Source: Nemertoderma westbladi
Taxonomy: Eukaryota; Xenacoelomorpha; Nemertodermatida; Nemertodermatidae
Length of the DNA stretch: 64,000 bases
Direction: 5' to 3'
Assembly (NCBI GenBank): GCA_032718475.1
Contig: JAUCBJ010005470.1
Location: 1 to 64,000, forward strand
Every line of letters starts with the position of its first letter. The stretch's first letter is position 1. A model generated the notes under the pieces. The model worked only from the letters and a program-made list of their open reading frames with translations. It searched no databases and had not been told where the DNA came from. Positions 31,954 through 43,125 of this stretch are shown in pieces. The position numbers and the translations under genes were made by a program.

Positions 31954-32610
31954 CTCTTTCTGTTTCAATTTGTGCTTCTAGTTGTAAACTTTCATTATAA
32001 ATAGTTTCCATCTGAATATCCGATATATAACAGCTGTAATAACGAACATGAGATATGTATCCTTTAAATCCAGCACTATTTGGGCGTTTCCCTATAAATA
32101 GCGTGTTGGAATCTCCAGAAACCAGAGCTGTTGAAGGAGTATCTAACTCCAATTCCAAATGATCTGGACTCCCCACCTTTCGGCTGTAGAATATATACTT
32201 CTTTTCTACAGCATTGACTCCAAAGGCCACCATATACCATAAGTTAATTTCTGCAGCATTATTCATACTAGCTGCTGGTGATGCCCCATTCACACTATTA
32301 TAATAAAGTGTGGCAGTATTTGGGAGAACCCACACATGAGAGCCTCTTTTACTAGAATCTCCAAATTCAAACATGGGTCCAGTGGATTCGACTTTAATAA
32401 AAGCTGTCAAAGTGAATGTTTCTGAAAGCATCTCAATTCCATGTTGAATAGAAATATAACCATTTCGAAAATTCATTGCCTGGTTGGTGTATCCTGTCGG
32501 ACCCGGACCAAATGATGGACCGCCTTCAATACTTCCATTCCGATTTCCAAGTTTATCATTCGCTCCATACTGGATAAATAATGGCCAATAGGCTTCTGGG
32601 ATACATTCAC
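31954..32610 (-). CDS. LamG-like exon E2
   Basis: A 657-bp exon from acceptor TTTACAG (exon start 32610) to donor AGAG-GTTAGT (exon end 31954). Both borders are phase 1, so it can be added or removed without frame loss. It encodes one LamG_3-type domain with the YWPL start, FGPGPTG, ETFTLTAFIK, GSHVWVLPNTATLYY, SRKVGSPDH and the conserved ending SCYISDIQMETIYNESLQLE. Nearly identical to E1 and close to E3. The intron downstream (toward E1) contains the piggyBac-like element and the 644-bp tandem repeat. Confidence 0.82.
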
Positions 32611-33767
32611 CTGTAAAGTATTAAAGCGAAATACAGATGTAAATAGAACAGCTTGAATATTGGAACTTGAATATATTCCATAAAATCTTCTGTCAAATTT
32701 ATAAGTTCCAGCTTTTTTTTTTTAATTATATAATTATTAAATAAACAAAAATAAAATAAACCATGGTAAACCAGTTTAGATTATAAGTATTTTATGTCTC
32801 CAGTAGGTATCCTATACTGATGATATGATTCTCTGACTGAGAAACACCTAGTTTGCAGCTGCTGCAAAACTACATATATTTATAATTATATCTATAAATT
32901 ACATGTCATTACATCATGTCGCAGAATATAACGTAATATAATATAACGTAATATATTGTAATTCAATGACAACCCCCCCCCCCCCCCCCCCCACCCCTAA
33001 TTGTTCTTCAAATCTAATGAGATTGCATGAAATTTGAAACACAAATAATTTCACATCCCAACCACTGACTGGGTGACTGACTTTAAATATTTAACTACAA
33101 GCTTTTAAAAAAGTATCTCCAGCGATATTACACCAGTCACACTGCAGTTATTCTTCTACCTTATAGCTGTTTGTTGGTACCAATGCAAAGCTGGTCATGC
33201 AAGGATTCCAAATATTATTATTATTGTATTCGTACATCAAAACAGAGTACACTACACCTAGCACAATAAATACACATTGATAAATTTATTCATTAACACA
33301 AAATCTGAATTTCTGAGCTATGGTATCTGAGCTATTGTTAATCTATTTGGTCGAAATTCATTTTGCTCTTATGCAGCAGTTTCTCTTGTCTGCCCTAATT
33401 ATATATAGAATCAATTTGTTATTTGTTGTATATTTTGGCATCTAGCACAAGGAGACTAATCCCACCACAGTTTGGTGGTATAAGAAAGTCTCCCTTATTG
33501 AGGAGAGTCTCTACTCCAAATTGGTGGTGGCTTTTCCCCCTTTTCAGAATCCCATCCAGTTGCAAACATCCATTTATTGTCAGTTCATAATTCCTGTTTT
33601 CAATACTTCTGCTGGCATTCCTTTGATTATATCTTCCATAATTTAATAAACCCATAAGTTATCAACCTAGAAGCATATTCCCCAGAAACCCAAATGAAAA
33701 CAGACCGACACACCGACATTACTGCAAATCATAAAATCTTATATAAATTTTGTACTTTGTGTGTGCC
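32611..33767 (-). repeat. Intron sequence duplicated from/to 11717-12900
   Basis: Paralogue of the intron near E1, with a 20-base poly-C tract at 32973-32992. It ends at GTGTGTGCCCT, where LINE C begins. Confidence 0.85.
33419..33655 (-). CDS. Small intronic open frame, 78 codons, unknown
   Basis: Starts with an ATG and reads GLLNYGRYNQRNASRSIENR, then LNKGDFLIPPNCGGISLLVL. The composition looks protein-like, but no domain is recognised. The duplicated copy near 12586-12795 has a one-base change of frame, so at least that copy is non-functional. It may be a relic of a mobile element within the duplicated intron. Confidence 0.25.
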   Translation of the reverse strand: MGLLNYGRYNQRNASRSIENRNYELTINGCLQLDGILKRGKSHHQFGVETLLNKGDFLIPPNCGGISLLVLDAKIYNK

Positions 33768-34882
33768 CTACTACTAGGATCGGCATGCTGCATTGCAGCT
33801 GCATTTTTAAGAATGCTGTGCCGGCGTGTCAACAAAATTGCACCGCCACAACTCCCTATCACCCCCATGACATTTGCTAGATCATCCGCATCTTCAAGGC
33901 CAGTGTCCTTTAAGATGCGTCTCAAGAAAGTCATGGGCTGTCCACCATGCTTATTCACTCCATGAGGTTGCCAAAGTACAAGATTATGCACTGGCTGGTC
34001 CTCACGGCGAAAGCAATGTCCTGCAAAGCGGAGGCGATTTTATTCTAGTGTCAAGCTTGGGGGAACCAATGAGACACCTCCAATGTTATATAGTGTCTGG
34101 TTGGAGATGTGTGCATTGTACTTGGCACAATGAACCCGGCGTAGCATTCTTGTGAATGTGCCATCCAGAGATTTGGTGTCCTCAGCAGTTAGAGCCCAGC
34201 ATGGACTCCCGTAGAGGAGTACTGGAACTACTGCTGCTCTAAATAATCGGACCTTAAGTTTCCGATTAATTCTCAGTGACTTCCAAATCCTGGAAAGCCT
34301 ATTCAAGGCTGCCCATGCCTTTCCCTTGCGTATTCGAAGGTCCTCACCTGACTTCCGGATCCATGATCCCAGGTAACAGAAGTCGTCCACATGCTCAAGC
34401 ATACCATCCTTTGAGCTTATGCTCATCCGATCAGAGACTTGCTGAGGACTTTCAAAGTTAACTGTCAAAATTTTGGTCTTTCTGGAGTTAATAAAAAGAC
34501 CAACACTAGAAGCAGCATGTTCTAATGAGCTGAGGAGCCGTTGGGCTCCCTCTAATGATTCTGAGAGTACTCCTAAGTCATTAGCAAAGTCTAGATCAGC
34601 TAGGTACTTGGCAGGATTTCCTCGACTTCTGGAGCCAGTAGGTTGAGTTATCATCACCCCATCATCATTATGATGATCTAAGGACATGCGTAGAACATAG
34701 TCAAACACAATAATGAACATGAATGGTGCAAGTGTGTCTCCTTGGAGGACGCCCCATAACACTTCAAATGGTTCTGTGTCACCGTCAACAGTAGACACAA
34801 ATGTTGTCGAACCATCGTATAGTGATCTGATTGCTGCAATAATTTCATCAGGAATCCCATATAATGAAAGTATGCTGATCAT
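33768..34882 (-). pseudogene. LINE C, reverse transcriptase second half and C-terminal tail
   Basis: Reads SILSLYGIPDEIIAA, LQGDTLAPFMFIIV, DLDFANDLG, FCYLGSWIRKSG, then the tail motifs. The catalytic box is FAND: the second acidic position before the final Asp is Asn, which would abolish catalysis. A stop occurs in the tail (after PSLTLE, 34040) and an additional G near 33865 shifts the last codons (VMGVIGSCG instead of VMGDRELW). Confidence 0.85.
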
Positions 34883-36186
34883 ACGTGAGCGAGAGACTGA
34901 ATGAAAGGCCTTGAAGAAGTCAACAAAGATAACAGCCAGATCCTGTCTTTCTTTTTTGATAATTCTTCAATTATCCTTCTAAGTGCCAAAATGGGCTCCA
35001 TGGTCCCACGACCTTTACGGAACCCATTCTGATTTCCACGGAGCAGTCTCTCAATGGGATCCCTGATGCGATTTAATATAATCCTATTGTATAGCTTTGC
35101 AGCAATCGATATCAATGAGATTCCCCGAAAAGAACCATAGAGTGTTAGGTTGCCCTTCTTGGGAACTGGCACCAACTTATTTGTTTTCATTTCTTGTGGG
35201 ACTCTTGTTGTTCGGTACATGTCTACTATGATGGGATAGATGAGCTTTAAACACTCAGGTATTTTAAACACCTCAGGGGGAACACCATCTACTCCACTGG
35301 CACGATTGGTCTTAATGCTCTTTGCAGCAGCCTTCACTTCTGCAAAGGAGATATCGCCAATGGGAATATCTGGGAGTACAGACTCAGACACTTTTACTTC
35401 TATAAAGTTATCAGGCAATACCCTGTCATTATTGAGGAGCTTTTCAAAGTGGGCTTTCCCACCATTGAGGCGATCGGCTGGTGATTCAGCCTTAACCTTG
35501 GTGGTTGGTTGGCTTTTCCGCCCAGTAAGCAAATTGATAGATTTCCATGCCTGGGATGATTGCATGTTGTCGTCAGCATCATTGTTGGCATCAACCTGTT
35601 GGTTTATTAGCTCCTGTAGATTAACAGAGTACTGCCTGTTCAGGGACCTAGATGCAGCCTTAACTGCATTCTTGGCCGCTGTAGTCTGTTTGAGTCGGGA
35701 CTCTTTCTGCGCCTTATGAAGGTCATTTCGGCACTTCTGAATTTTGTTGTCAGTCCAGGGGGCCCTTTTCCTGTTTCGAGGGTATACAGGAACTGTTTCT
35801 GCAGCTGCTAACTTAACTGCTTCTGTAAAGGCAGTATAGCCCTCACAGTGATCTGCCGCCTCAGAGGCAAGAGCCTCATACCTGTTGCTCAGCTGTAGTG
35901 TGAAGCTGGATCTCACACTTGACTGTTGCAACAGAGAGGACCAGTCATGCCGCGGCAAGGCAGATTTCGTTGTTCTGCTAGCACGCAGACTAAGTCTTAC
36001 CTTGGCCATAATAAGGCGGTGATCACTGGAGAAGGGTCGAAGTGTAAATGCACTACAGTCTTGTATAGAGCTCCTGTATTTCCTACAAAACAAAATATGG
36101 TCTATCTGGGACTTGTGACTACTGGGTCCACTATGAGTCCATAGCTTTCCAGTTCGCTTCTTGAACAGGGTTCCAGCCGAAAACAA
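34879..36186 (-). pseudogene. LINE C, endonuclease end, linker and RT first half
   Basis: 435 codons: KLWTHSGPSSHKSQIDHILF and SSDHRLIMAK (APE endonuclease C-terminal motifs), basic linker, then RT fingers (RASGVDGVPPEVFK, KLVPVPKKGN, LYNRIILNRIRDPI, NQNGFRKGRGTMEPIL). The frame is lost near 34949 by one missing base relative to copy D, and ends in unrelated codons. Confidence 0.85.
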
Positions 36187-36663
36187 TCCATTTCCAGAGA
36201 TAAAGTCCTGAAGATGGACAGAATTTCGGTTAACACTATTGCTATAGACTCAGAGCGATGTAGGTGATTGATTCAGACTTGCATTAAAGTCTCCCAGGAA
36301 TGTTAAGAATGCATGCTGATCCACTCCATCAGTAGCTGCTTGTAGATTGTGGTAGAAATTTTCCACCTTCTCTACAGGGGCAACACTAGTTGGAGAGTAG
36401 CACACAATCAGAACCACTTTAGGAAACTTCTTAGCCAGTCTTCCAGCATGAGAAGTGGCTTAGAGATTTGGTCTATTTTGTCCAATGCTGCATGTGCAGT
36501 TGGATTCATCAATAGACCAATTCCTCCATTGCCACTATCATCTGCTGACGCGAGGGCACCAATTCCTCCATTGCCACTATCATCTGCTGACGCGAGGGCG
36601 AGTCGCCAACTGCCCCCCATGTCCTTAATCAGAACCTCATCAGTCTGTCCAGTCTGCATTCAA
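36187..36663 (-). pseudogene. LINE C, APE endonuclease N-terminal half
   Basis: Minus-strand codons give GGIGLLMNPTAHAALDKI, CYSPTSVAPVEKVENFYH and LGDFNASLNQSPTSL. The GDFN motif is the catalytic core of LINE APE endonucleases. Frames change between these blocks and a stop follows the last. A 42-bp direct repeat (36549-36600 region) duplicates 14 codons (ASADDSGNGGIG) in frame. Confidence 0.8.
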
Positions 36664-37206
36664 GTCTTCGGTCACTTCAGTCCCTATGGGTCGAGAAGTA
36701 TATTTTGGGCTTAATGTCCTGATTCTATATTTTTTGTTGGGGGTGTAAGACTCCTGTTCTTCCTTTAAGTTAATATATAAAACAATGTTATTCTACATAG
36801 AATATGATGTCATATAGAAAAACCAGTAGGTCTAATAAATCATAAAAAATACCATCTCAATTAAAATGTTGTGCTCTTTCCCGTGGAGACATCCAATTGG
36901 CACCACTGAGCGCAGAAATTTGCAGAAATTTAATACAAACCCCAAACTTCATAGCAATTACCGATATTGCGATATATCGGAGCCAGTATCTTCTACCCAA
37001 GATAGATATTTCGAAAACTAAGCAGGATTCACCATGAAATTCTGCATCAGATAGGATCTCAAAAATTTGACTTATTGGTCAGAAAATGCGCTACCCCTTA
37101 AGTATAACATATATTATGATAACTTTTTGTTGGGCACAGCTTTTGCAAAGTCGGCAATGACGACCAATAACACCAATAATAAATTATGATAGTTATAGTT
37201 ACTAAC
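36664..37206 (-). repeat. Intron sequence paralogous to 14600-15099 plus 31849-31953, with empty piggyBac site
   Basis: Matches the end of the third 644-bp unit and its flank, then passes CTACCCCTTAAGTATAAC at 37091-37108 without interruption, where the other copy carries the piggyBac-like element. It gives the pre-insertion state of that site. Confidence 0.9.
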
Positions 37207-37863
37207 CTCTTTCTGTTTCAATTTGTGCTTCTAGTTGTAAACTTTCATCATAAATAGTTTCCATCTGAATATCTGATATATAACAGCTGTAATAACGAAC
37301 ATGAGATATGTATCCTTTAAATCCAGCACTATTTGGGCGTTTCCCTATAAATAGCGTGTTCGAATCTCCAGAAACCAGAGCTGTTGAAGGAGTATCTAAC
37401 TCCAATTTCATATGATCTGGACTCCCCACCTTTCGGCTGTAGAATATATACTTCTTTTCTACAGCATTTACTCCGAAAGACATCATATACCATAAGTTAA
37501 TTTCTGCAGCATTATTCATACTAGTTGCTGGTGATGCCCCATTCATACTACTGTAATAAAGAGTGGCAGTATTTGGGTAAACCCATATATGTGAACCTTG
37601 TTTTCTAGAATCTCCAAATTCAAAAATGGGTCCAGTGGATTCAAATTTAATAAAAGCTGTTAGTGTGAATGTTTCTGAAAGCATCTCAAGTCCACGTTGA
37701 ATAAAAATATATCCATATCGGACATTCATTGCTTGGTTTGAAATTCCTGCCGGCCCAGGTCCAAATGTTGGTACCTTTACCATTGTGCCATTTCTATTAT
37801 CATGTCTATCAATCGCACCATATTGAATACTCAATGGCCAATAGCCTTCGGCGATACATTCAC
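37207..37863 (-). CDS. LamG-like exon E3
   Basis: 657 bp, phase 1-1, acceptor CTTACAG and donor AGAG-GTTAGT. One LamG_3-type domain: ECIAEGYWPLSIQYGAID, FGPGPAGISNQAMN, ETFTLTAFIKFESTGPIFEF, GSHIWVYPNTATLYY, LWYMMSFGVNAVEKK, LFIGKRPNSAGFKGYISHVR. It is the closest relative of E1 and E2 but clearly older. The frame is fully open. Confidence 0.85.
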
Positions 37864-38269
37864 CTGTAAGGTGTCGAAAATTAAATAAAAAATTATTGTT
37901 ATCAATAATTTTTAATCATTAGAAGAACTGTTGGTATATTCACCCCCCCCCCCCCCCCCCCCCCCCATCAATTTATTTTTCAATGAGGGACAACTTTACC
38001 AAATTTGGAATGCATGTGTGGAATCTTTCATACCATGGACGGTAGTCGCTCCCGGACTGTAGCCCCACAGATAGTAGACCAACAGACAGTAGTCTGCCAG
38101 ACAATAGTTCCCTTGGACAGTAGTCACCCAGACAATATACCCCTCGGACAGTATCCCCCAAGGATGAATAGTAGTAACCAGATTAAATATACATTTCATA
38201 TATTTGTTACTTTTTTATATCACTGAAATTCTAGAATTTTAAATAGCTAATTGCATTGACATTACTTAC
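37864..38269 (-). other. Intron between E4 and E3, with poly-C and minisatellite
   Basis: Holds a 24-base poly-C tract (37943-37966) and, at 38040-38165, a degenerate minisatellite of units like GGACAGTAGTC and CAGACAATA. The frames over it are produced by the repeats. Confidence 0.65.
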
Positions 38270-38941
38270 CTACTCCTGTTTCACTCTGTATTTCAAGTTG
38301 TAAACTCTCATCATAAATCGCCTCCATCTGACTATCTGATACATAACAGCTGTAATACCGGACATGGGCTATATATCCTTGAAGAATAGAACCACCATTT
38401 GGCAACCTTCCTATTGTTAGCGTGTTGGATCCTCCAGAAATCAAAGCTGTTGAAGGAGATTCAAAATCCTTACTTAAAGGATCTGGATTCCCAACTTTTC
38501 GACTGTATAATCTAACTTTCTTCTCCACAGCATTGACTCCAAGGGACACCATTTGCCACTTGTTTATTTCTGCTGCATTATCCAATCTAAAGTGTGTTTT
38601 TGGTCCACCATTCATACTGTTGTACCAAAGCGTGGTTATACCCGGGTATAAAAACAAATGTGAACCTCTTGGACTCGGGTCATCAAATTCAAATATGGCA
38701 GGTCTTCCACCAAATATTGGCTTTATAAATGCTGTCATTGTAAATGTTTCTGAGCGCAGTTCAATACCATGTTGAATAGAAACATAACCTTCACGGAAAT
38801 ACATGGCCTGGTCATTAACACCTGCTGGTCCCACACCAAATGAGACACTCTTTCTTATGATGCCACTTAAACTATCATGTTTATCAGTAGCTCCATACTG
38901 GATATTCAGTGGCCAGTAGTAGGCTTCGAGGTTACAGTTAT
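38270..38941 (-). CDS. LamG-like exon E4
   Basis: 672 bp, phase 1-1, acceptor TTTTTTTAG and donor GTAG-GTAAGT. One LamG_3-type domain: NCNLEAYYWPLNIQYGATD, FGVGPAGVNDQAMYFREGYV, ETFTMTAFIKPIFGG, GSHLFLYPGITTLWYNSMNG, NTLTIGRLPNGGSILQGYI, SCYVSDSQMEAIYDES. With E5 it forms a second subgroup of the array (PSPRGSH, SRKVGNPDPLSKDFESPS). The frame is intact. Confidence 0.85.
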
Positions 38942-39812
38942 CTAAAAAAATAATACATAAAATGAAAAATATCTATGAATAAGTTGAAAGATTACATTTT
39001 TTATTTTTGTCACTATAACAAAACTGACAATGTCCGATTAATGAGCAGATTTGAACGACAAAGCAAACTTTAATTGATAAATATAATTTTGGTTAATTCC
39101 GAATTCAGTTAATATCAGTTCGGTCATAAGTACAAATTACATACTGCATCAAACTTATATCTACTAAAAATGTTGCTTTTAAAAATGGTGGTAATTAGTA
39201 CGTGTTATCAAAAGCTATATACACTCGACAATGCATGATGCTCTATCATTACATAACTCATTAAAGCTAAGTATGAATCTATAACAGATTGTGGTAATGG
39301 TCTCCTTGGGTACAAAAGGCCATTATTATTATCTTATTATAATCAATGGGATGGGGGTGTTTCCTAAACAATAAATGCAAAATTTTTGATGACAACAGAT
39401 TATACTATATAGTCAGAAATGGAAAGCCATAAATAATAGCACTGCCATTGATGGATTTATCTATTCTTAGAAGTCGTCAAGATAATGCAAAGGTAAAACA
39501 TTACAATTTATATTGACTGATTTGGTTAAAGACTATATAATTTAATGTTACTATTAAATGCATAACAAACTCAAATAGTAGGTGGAAGTGACTATTTTAG
39601 AATATAGAATATTCATAATTTGAAATAGTAATGCTAATGTCAGATATGCCATCAAAATATACATACATTGCCTTTCTTTGTTTTTTCATGGCTTAATTCA
39701 TGATTGACTCTATATTACAAAATAGATCCATGGTGGTGTGGTATTATTAATGTGTGAAAATCTTCCAACATTACGTATTATGCATTATATTACGCATTTT
39801 AAATTAACAAAC
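38942..39812 (-). other. Intron between E5 and E4
   Basis: AT-rich, no genes or repeats noted. Confidence 0.6.
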
Positions 39813-40481
39813 CTGCTGCACCTTCAACCTGAGTCTCTAGTTCTAAACTCTCATCATAAATGTCTTCCAACTGGACAGAGGAAACATAACAGCTGTAATA
39901 CCGGGCATGGGCTATATATCCTCTAAATGCATTATTCCCATTTGGTTCTCTTCCTATTGTTAGAGTGTTGGATTCTCCAGAAATCAAAGCCGTTGAAGGA
40001 GATTCAAAATCCTTACTAAGAGGATCTGGATTCCCAACTTTTCGACTGTATAATGTAACTTTCTTCTCCACAGCAGTGACTCTTAAGGCCACCATATGCC
40101 AAACATTAATTTCTACAGCATTATCCAATCTAAACTGTGTTTTTGGTCCACCATTCATACTGTTGTACCAAAGTGTGGATGTACCCGGGTATAAGAGAAA
40201 ATGTGAGCCTCTTGGACTCGGATCTCCAAATTCAATGATGGCACCTGTTCCACCAAATATCGGCTTTATGAATGCTATTAGTGTAAATGTTTCTGAGAGC
40301 AGTTCAATACCATGTTGAATAGAAACATAACCTTCACGGAAATACATGGCCTGGTTATTAACTCCTGCTGGTCCGACACCAAATGATATTCTCTTATAAA
40401 TGGTTCCATTTAGATTCCCAAGTTTATCAGTAGCTCCATACTGGATACTCAAAGGCCAGTAGGCTTGAGTAGCACAGGAAC
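39813..40481 (-). CDS. LamG-like exon E5
   Basis: 669 bp, phase 1-1, acceptor ATTTACAG and donor AGCAG-GTTTGT. One LamG_3-type domain: GSCATQAYWPLSIQYGATD, FGVGPAGVNNQAMYFREGYV, ETFTLIAFIKPIFGGTGAII, GSHFLLYPGTSTLWYNSMNG, NTLTIGREPNGNNAFRGYI. First exon of the array visible here; the gene must have further exons upstream (higher coordinates), since no start codon or signal peptide is seen. Confidence 0.85.
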
Positions 40482-41022
40482 CTGTAAATATTATATAAAA
40501 TAGTCATTAAAATATATCAAAAATATTGCATATATATTACTGATATATTTGATGACTCTTATTCTAGAATAAAAGCTGACATCACTGTAAAGACACGATT
40601 AATTAAGATATTACATATAAATAAGTGCTAAATTCACACGATCCTACATGCTACATACACTATTTCTATATTATTAGCAGTATTGAATAAGTAGGCCCCA
40701 ACTTGTATTTTTATTTTGAAATTACCTACCTAGTTTCCAGTCCTTGTATAAATTATATTCTAGAAGTCCATGTCTAGTACCACTTCGCATGTACCTACTT
40801 ACACTACACCATCTGGAATAAAGTTTCTTAGTGTAATGGTATGTGCACAAATTTTCTACAAATCGAAATCAATTTGTATACGATTTGAATTAGTTCTACT
40901 TCCCACATCCTTAGTGGTGGGTGAGCCATAAAATTTATTTATGTTTCAATTTTTTTTTTATTATTCTTTAATCCAGGCTAATGTAAGCCCATAGTAAAAC
41001 AGTCGACTAATTATTAATACAT
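40482..41022 (-). other. Upstream intron/flank of the LamG array
   Basis: AT-rich, no genes. Its end (TATTAATACAT, 41012-41022) is the target duplication of LINE D. Confidence 0.55.
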
Positions 41023-41355
41023 CAAGGTAAGGTCAGGTCAGGTTTTCTAGGTCATTGATCAAGAAAACTTGCCACCTCCATGCAGCATAAAGGAGGTGCC
41101 ACCTGTAGCTGCATAGACCCTCTTACTAGGGCAAATCTGGTCCTGTAACTAGGACCCCCTTCGTTCTGGGATAAGGACGCCTTGACGTCCTGGATTAAGG
41201 ACCCATATACTTGGCTGCAGGGGTATATGGCCTGGCCAGGCAGATGGTGATCTACCAATGGTTGGTCAGGAGTAGAGTGTTCTCATGTCCACTCTGAGTG
41301 CACTTCACTGCGACCTGCACCTGGCAGCAGGGGTACAGGGCATGACCCTGACAGC

Positions 41356-42533
41356 GAACTGGAAAGCTATGGACTCATAGTGGACCCAGTGGTCACAAGT
41401 CCCAGATAGACCATATTCTGTTTCGTAGGAAATACAGGAGCTCTATACAAGACTGTAATGCATTTACACTTCGACCCTTCTCCAGTGATCACCGCCTTAT
41501 TGTGGCCAAGGTAAGACTTAGTCTGCGTGCTAGCAGAACAACGAAATCTGCCTTGCCGCGGCATGACTGGTCCACTCTGTTGCAACAGCCAAGTGTGAGA
41601 TCCAGCTTCACACTACAGCTGAGCAACAGGTATGAGGCTCTTGCCTCTGAGGTGGCAGATCACTGTGAGGGCTATACTGCCTTTACAGAAGCAGTTAAGT
41701 TAGCAGCTGCAGAAACAGTTCCTGTATACCCTCGAAACAGGAAAAGGGCCCCCTGGACTGACAACAAAATTCAGAAGTGCCGAAATGACCTTCATAAGGC
41801 GCAGAAAGAGTCCCGACTCAAACAGACTACAGCAGCCAAGAATGTAGTTAAGCCTGCATCTAGGTCCCTGAACAGGCAGTACTCTGTTAATATACAGGAG
41901 CTAATAAACCAACAGTTTGATGCCATCAATGATGCTGACGACAGCAGGCAATCATCCCAGGCATGGAAATCAATCAATCTGCTTACTGGGCGGAAAAGCC
42001 AACCAACCACCAAGGTTAAGGCTGAATCACCAGCCGATCGCCTCAATGGTTGGAAAGCCCACTTTGAAAAGCTCTTCAATAATGACAGGGTATTGCCTGA
42101 TAACTTTGTAGAAGTCAAAGTGTCTGAGTCTGTACTCCCAGATATTCCCATTGGCGATATCTCCTTTGCAGAAGTGAAGGCTGCTGCAAAGAGCATTAAG
42201 ACCAATCGTGCCAGTGGAGTAGATGGTGTTCCCACTGAGGTCTTTAAAATACCTGAGTGTTTAAAGCTCATCTATCCCATCATAGTAGACATGTACCGAA
42301 CAACAAGAGTCCCACAAGAAATGAAAACAAATAAGTTGGTGCCAGTTCCCAAGAAGGGCAACCTAATACTCTATGGTTCTTTTCGGGGAATCTCATTGAT
42401 CTTGATTGCTGCAAAGCTATACAATAGGATTCTATTAAATCGCATCAGGGATCCCATTGAGAGACTGCTCCGTGGAAATCAGAATGGGTTCCGTAAAGGT
42501 CGTGGGACCATGGAGCCCATTTTGGAAGGATAA
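41356..42533 (+). pseudogene. LINE D, endonuclease end, linker and RT first half
   Basis: The frame from RTGKLWTHSGPSGHKSQ runs without stop through SSDHRLIVAKVRL, the basic linker and RT fingers (LVPVPKKGN, LYNRILLNRIRDPI, NQNGFRKGRGTMEPIL). It ends early at 42533 because about ten bases, present in copy C, are missing at 42526. The ATG at 41502 is internal and not the natural start. Confidence 0.85.
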
Positions 42534-42868
42534 TTGAAGAATTATCAAAAAAGAAAGACAGGCATCTGGCTGTTATCTTTGTTGACTTCTTCAAGGCCTT
42601 TGATTCAGTCTCTCGCTCATGTATGTTCAGCATACTTTCATTATATGGGATTCCTGATGAAATTATTGCAGCAATCAGATCATTATACGATAGTTCGACA
42701 ACATTTGTGTCTCCTGTTGACGGTGACACAGAACCATTTGAAGTGTTATGGGGCGTCCTCCAAGGAGACACACTTGCACCATTCTTGTTCATTATTGTGG
42801 TTGACTATGTTGGTGATAGGGAGTTGTGGCGGTGCAATTTTGTCGATAAGCCGGCACAGCATTCTTAA
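42534..42868 (+). pseudogene. LINE D, RT palm remnant fused to ORF end
   Basis: Reads FSILSLYGIPDEIIAA and LQGDTLAPFLFIIVVDYV, then jumps directly to GDRELWRCNFVDKPAQHS, the family's C-terminal residues. The catalytic box, thumb and tail are missing. The deletion endpoints share only a few bases. Confidence 0.85.
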
Positions 42869-43125
42869 AAATGCAGCTGCAATGCAGCATGCCGATCCTA
42901 GTAGTAGTATTAATACATAACATACACAATACATACAAGCACGATAAACCACAAGTAACATCAATTAATATGTAGGAAAAATATATTAAGGCGAAGCACG
43001 AGACGCTAGTACATACATCATACTTAGTAAGAAATAGTAGCACAGTAAACTTATAAACAAATGGGAAAATATTAATTGACTAAAACGTACAGTACATTAG
43101 ATAATTACAAGATAATAATTGTATT

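Larger units (their letters stand above)
33768..36663 (-). mobile_element. LINE copy C, 5'-truncated, longest copy of the family
   Basis: Minus-strand copy from the TAG-repeat 3' end (33768) to part of the endonuclease N-terminus (36663). It sits in the E2-E3 intron, within the paralogue of the 644-bp repeat unit: flanks GTGTGTGCCCT and CCCTATGGGTCGAGAAGTA both occur in that unit but about 450 bp apart, so insertion went with a deletion, or the units differed. No clean target duplication. Several frame breaks make it inactive. Confidence 0.9.
41023..42907 (+). mobile_element. LINE copy D, both ends present, internally deleted
   Basis: Flanked by an 11-bp target duplication TATTAATACAT (41012-41022 and 42908-42918), so its limits are exact. 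The 3' end has the family TAG repeats. The 5' end (CAAGGTAAGGTCAGGTCAGG) starts about 330 bases of GC-richer sequence not seen in copies A-C, probably the family's 5' UTR. It is joined at about 41355 to the endonuclease C-terminal part, skipping most of the endonuclease. A second deletion of about 870 bp near 42810 joins the RT core to the last codons of the ORF. Confidence 0.9.

Noticed and set aside
38040-38165. CRISPR-like or regulatory array
   Set aside because: Units are short, irregular and without unique spacers; it is a degenerate minisatellite in an intron of an animal gene.
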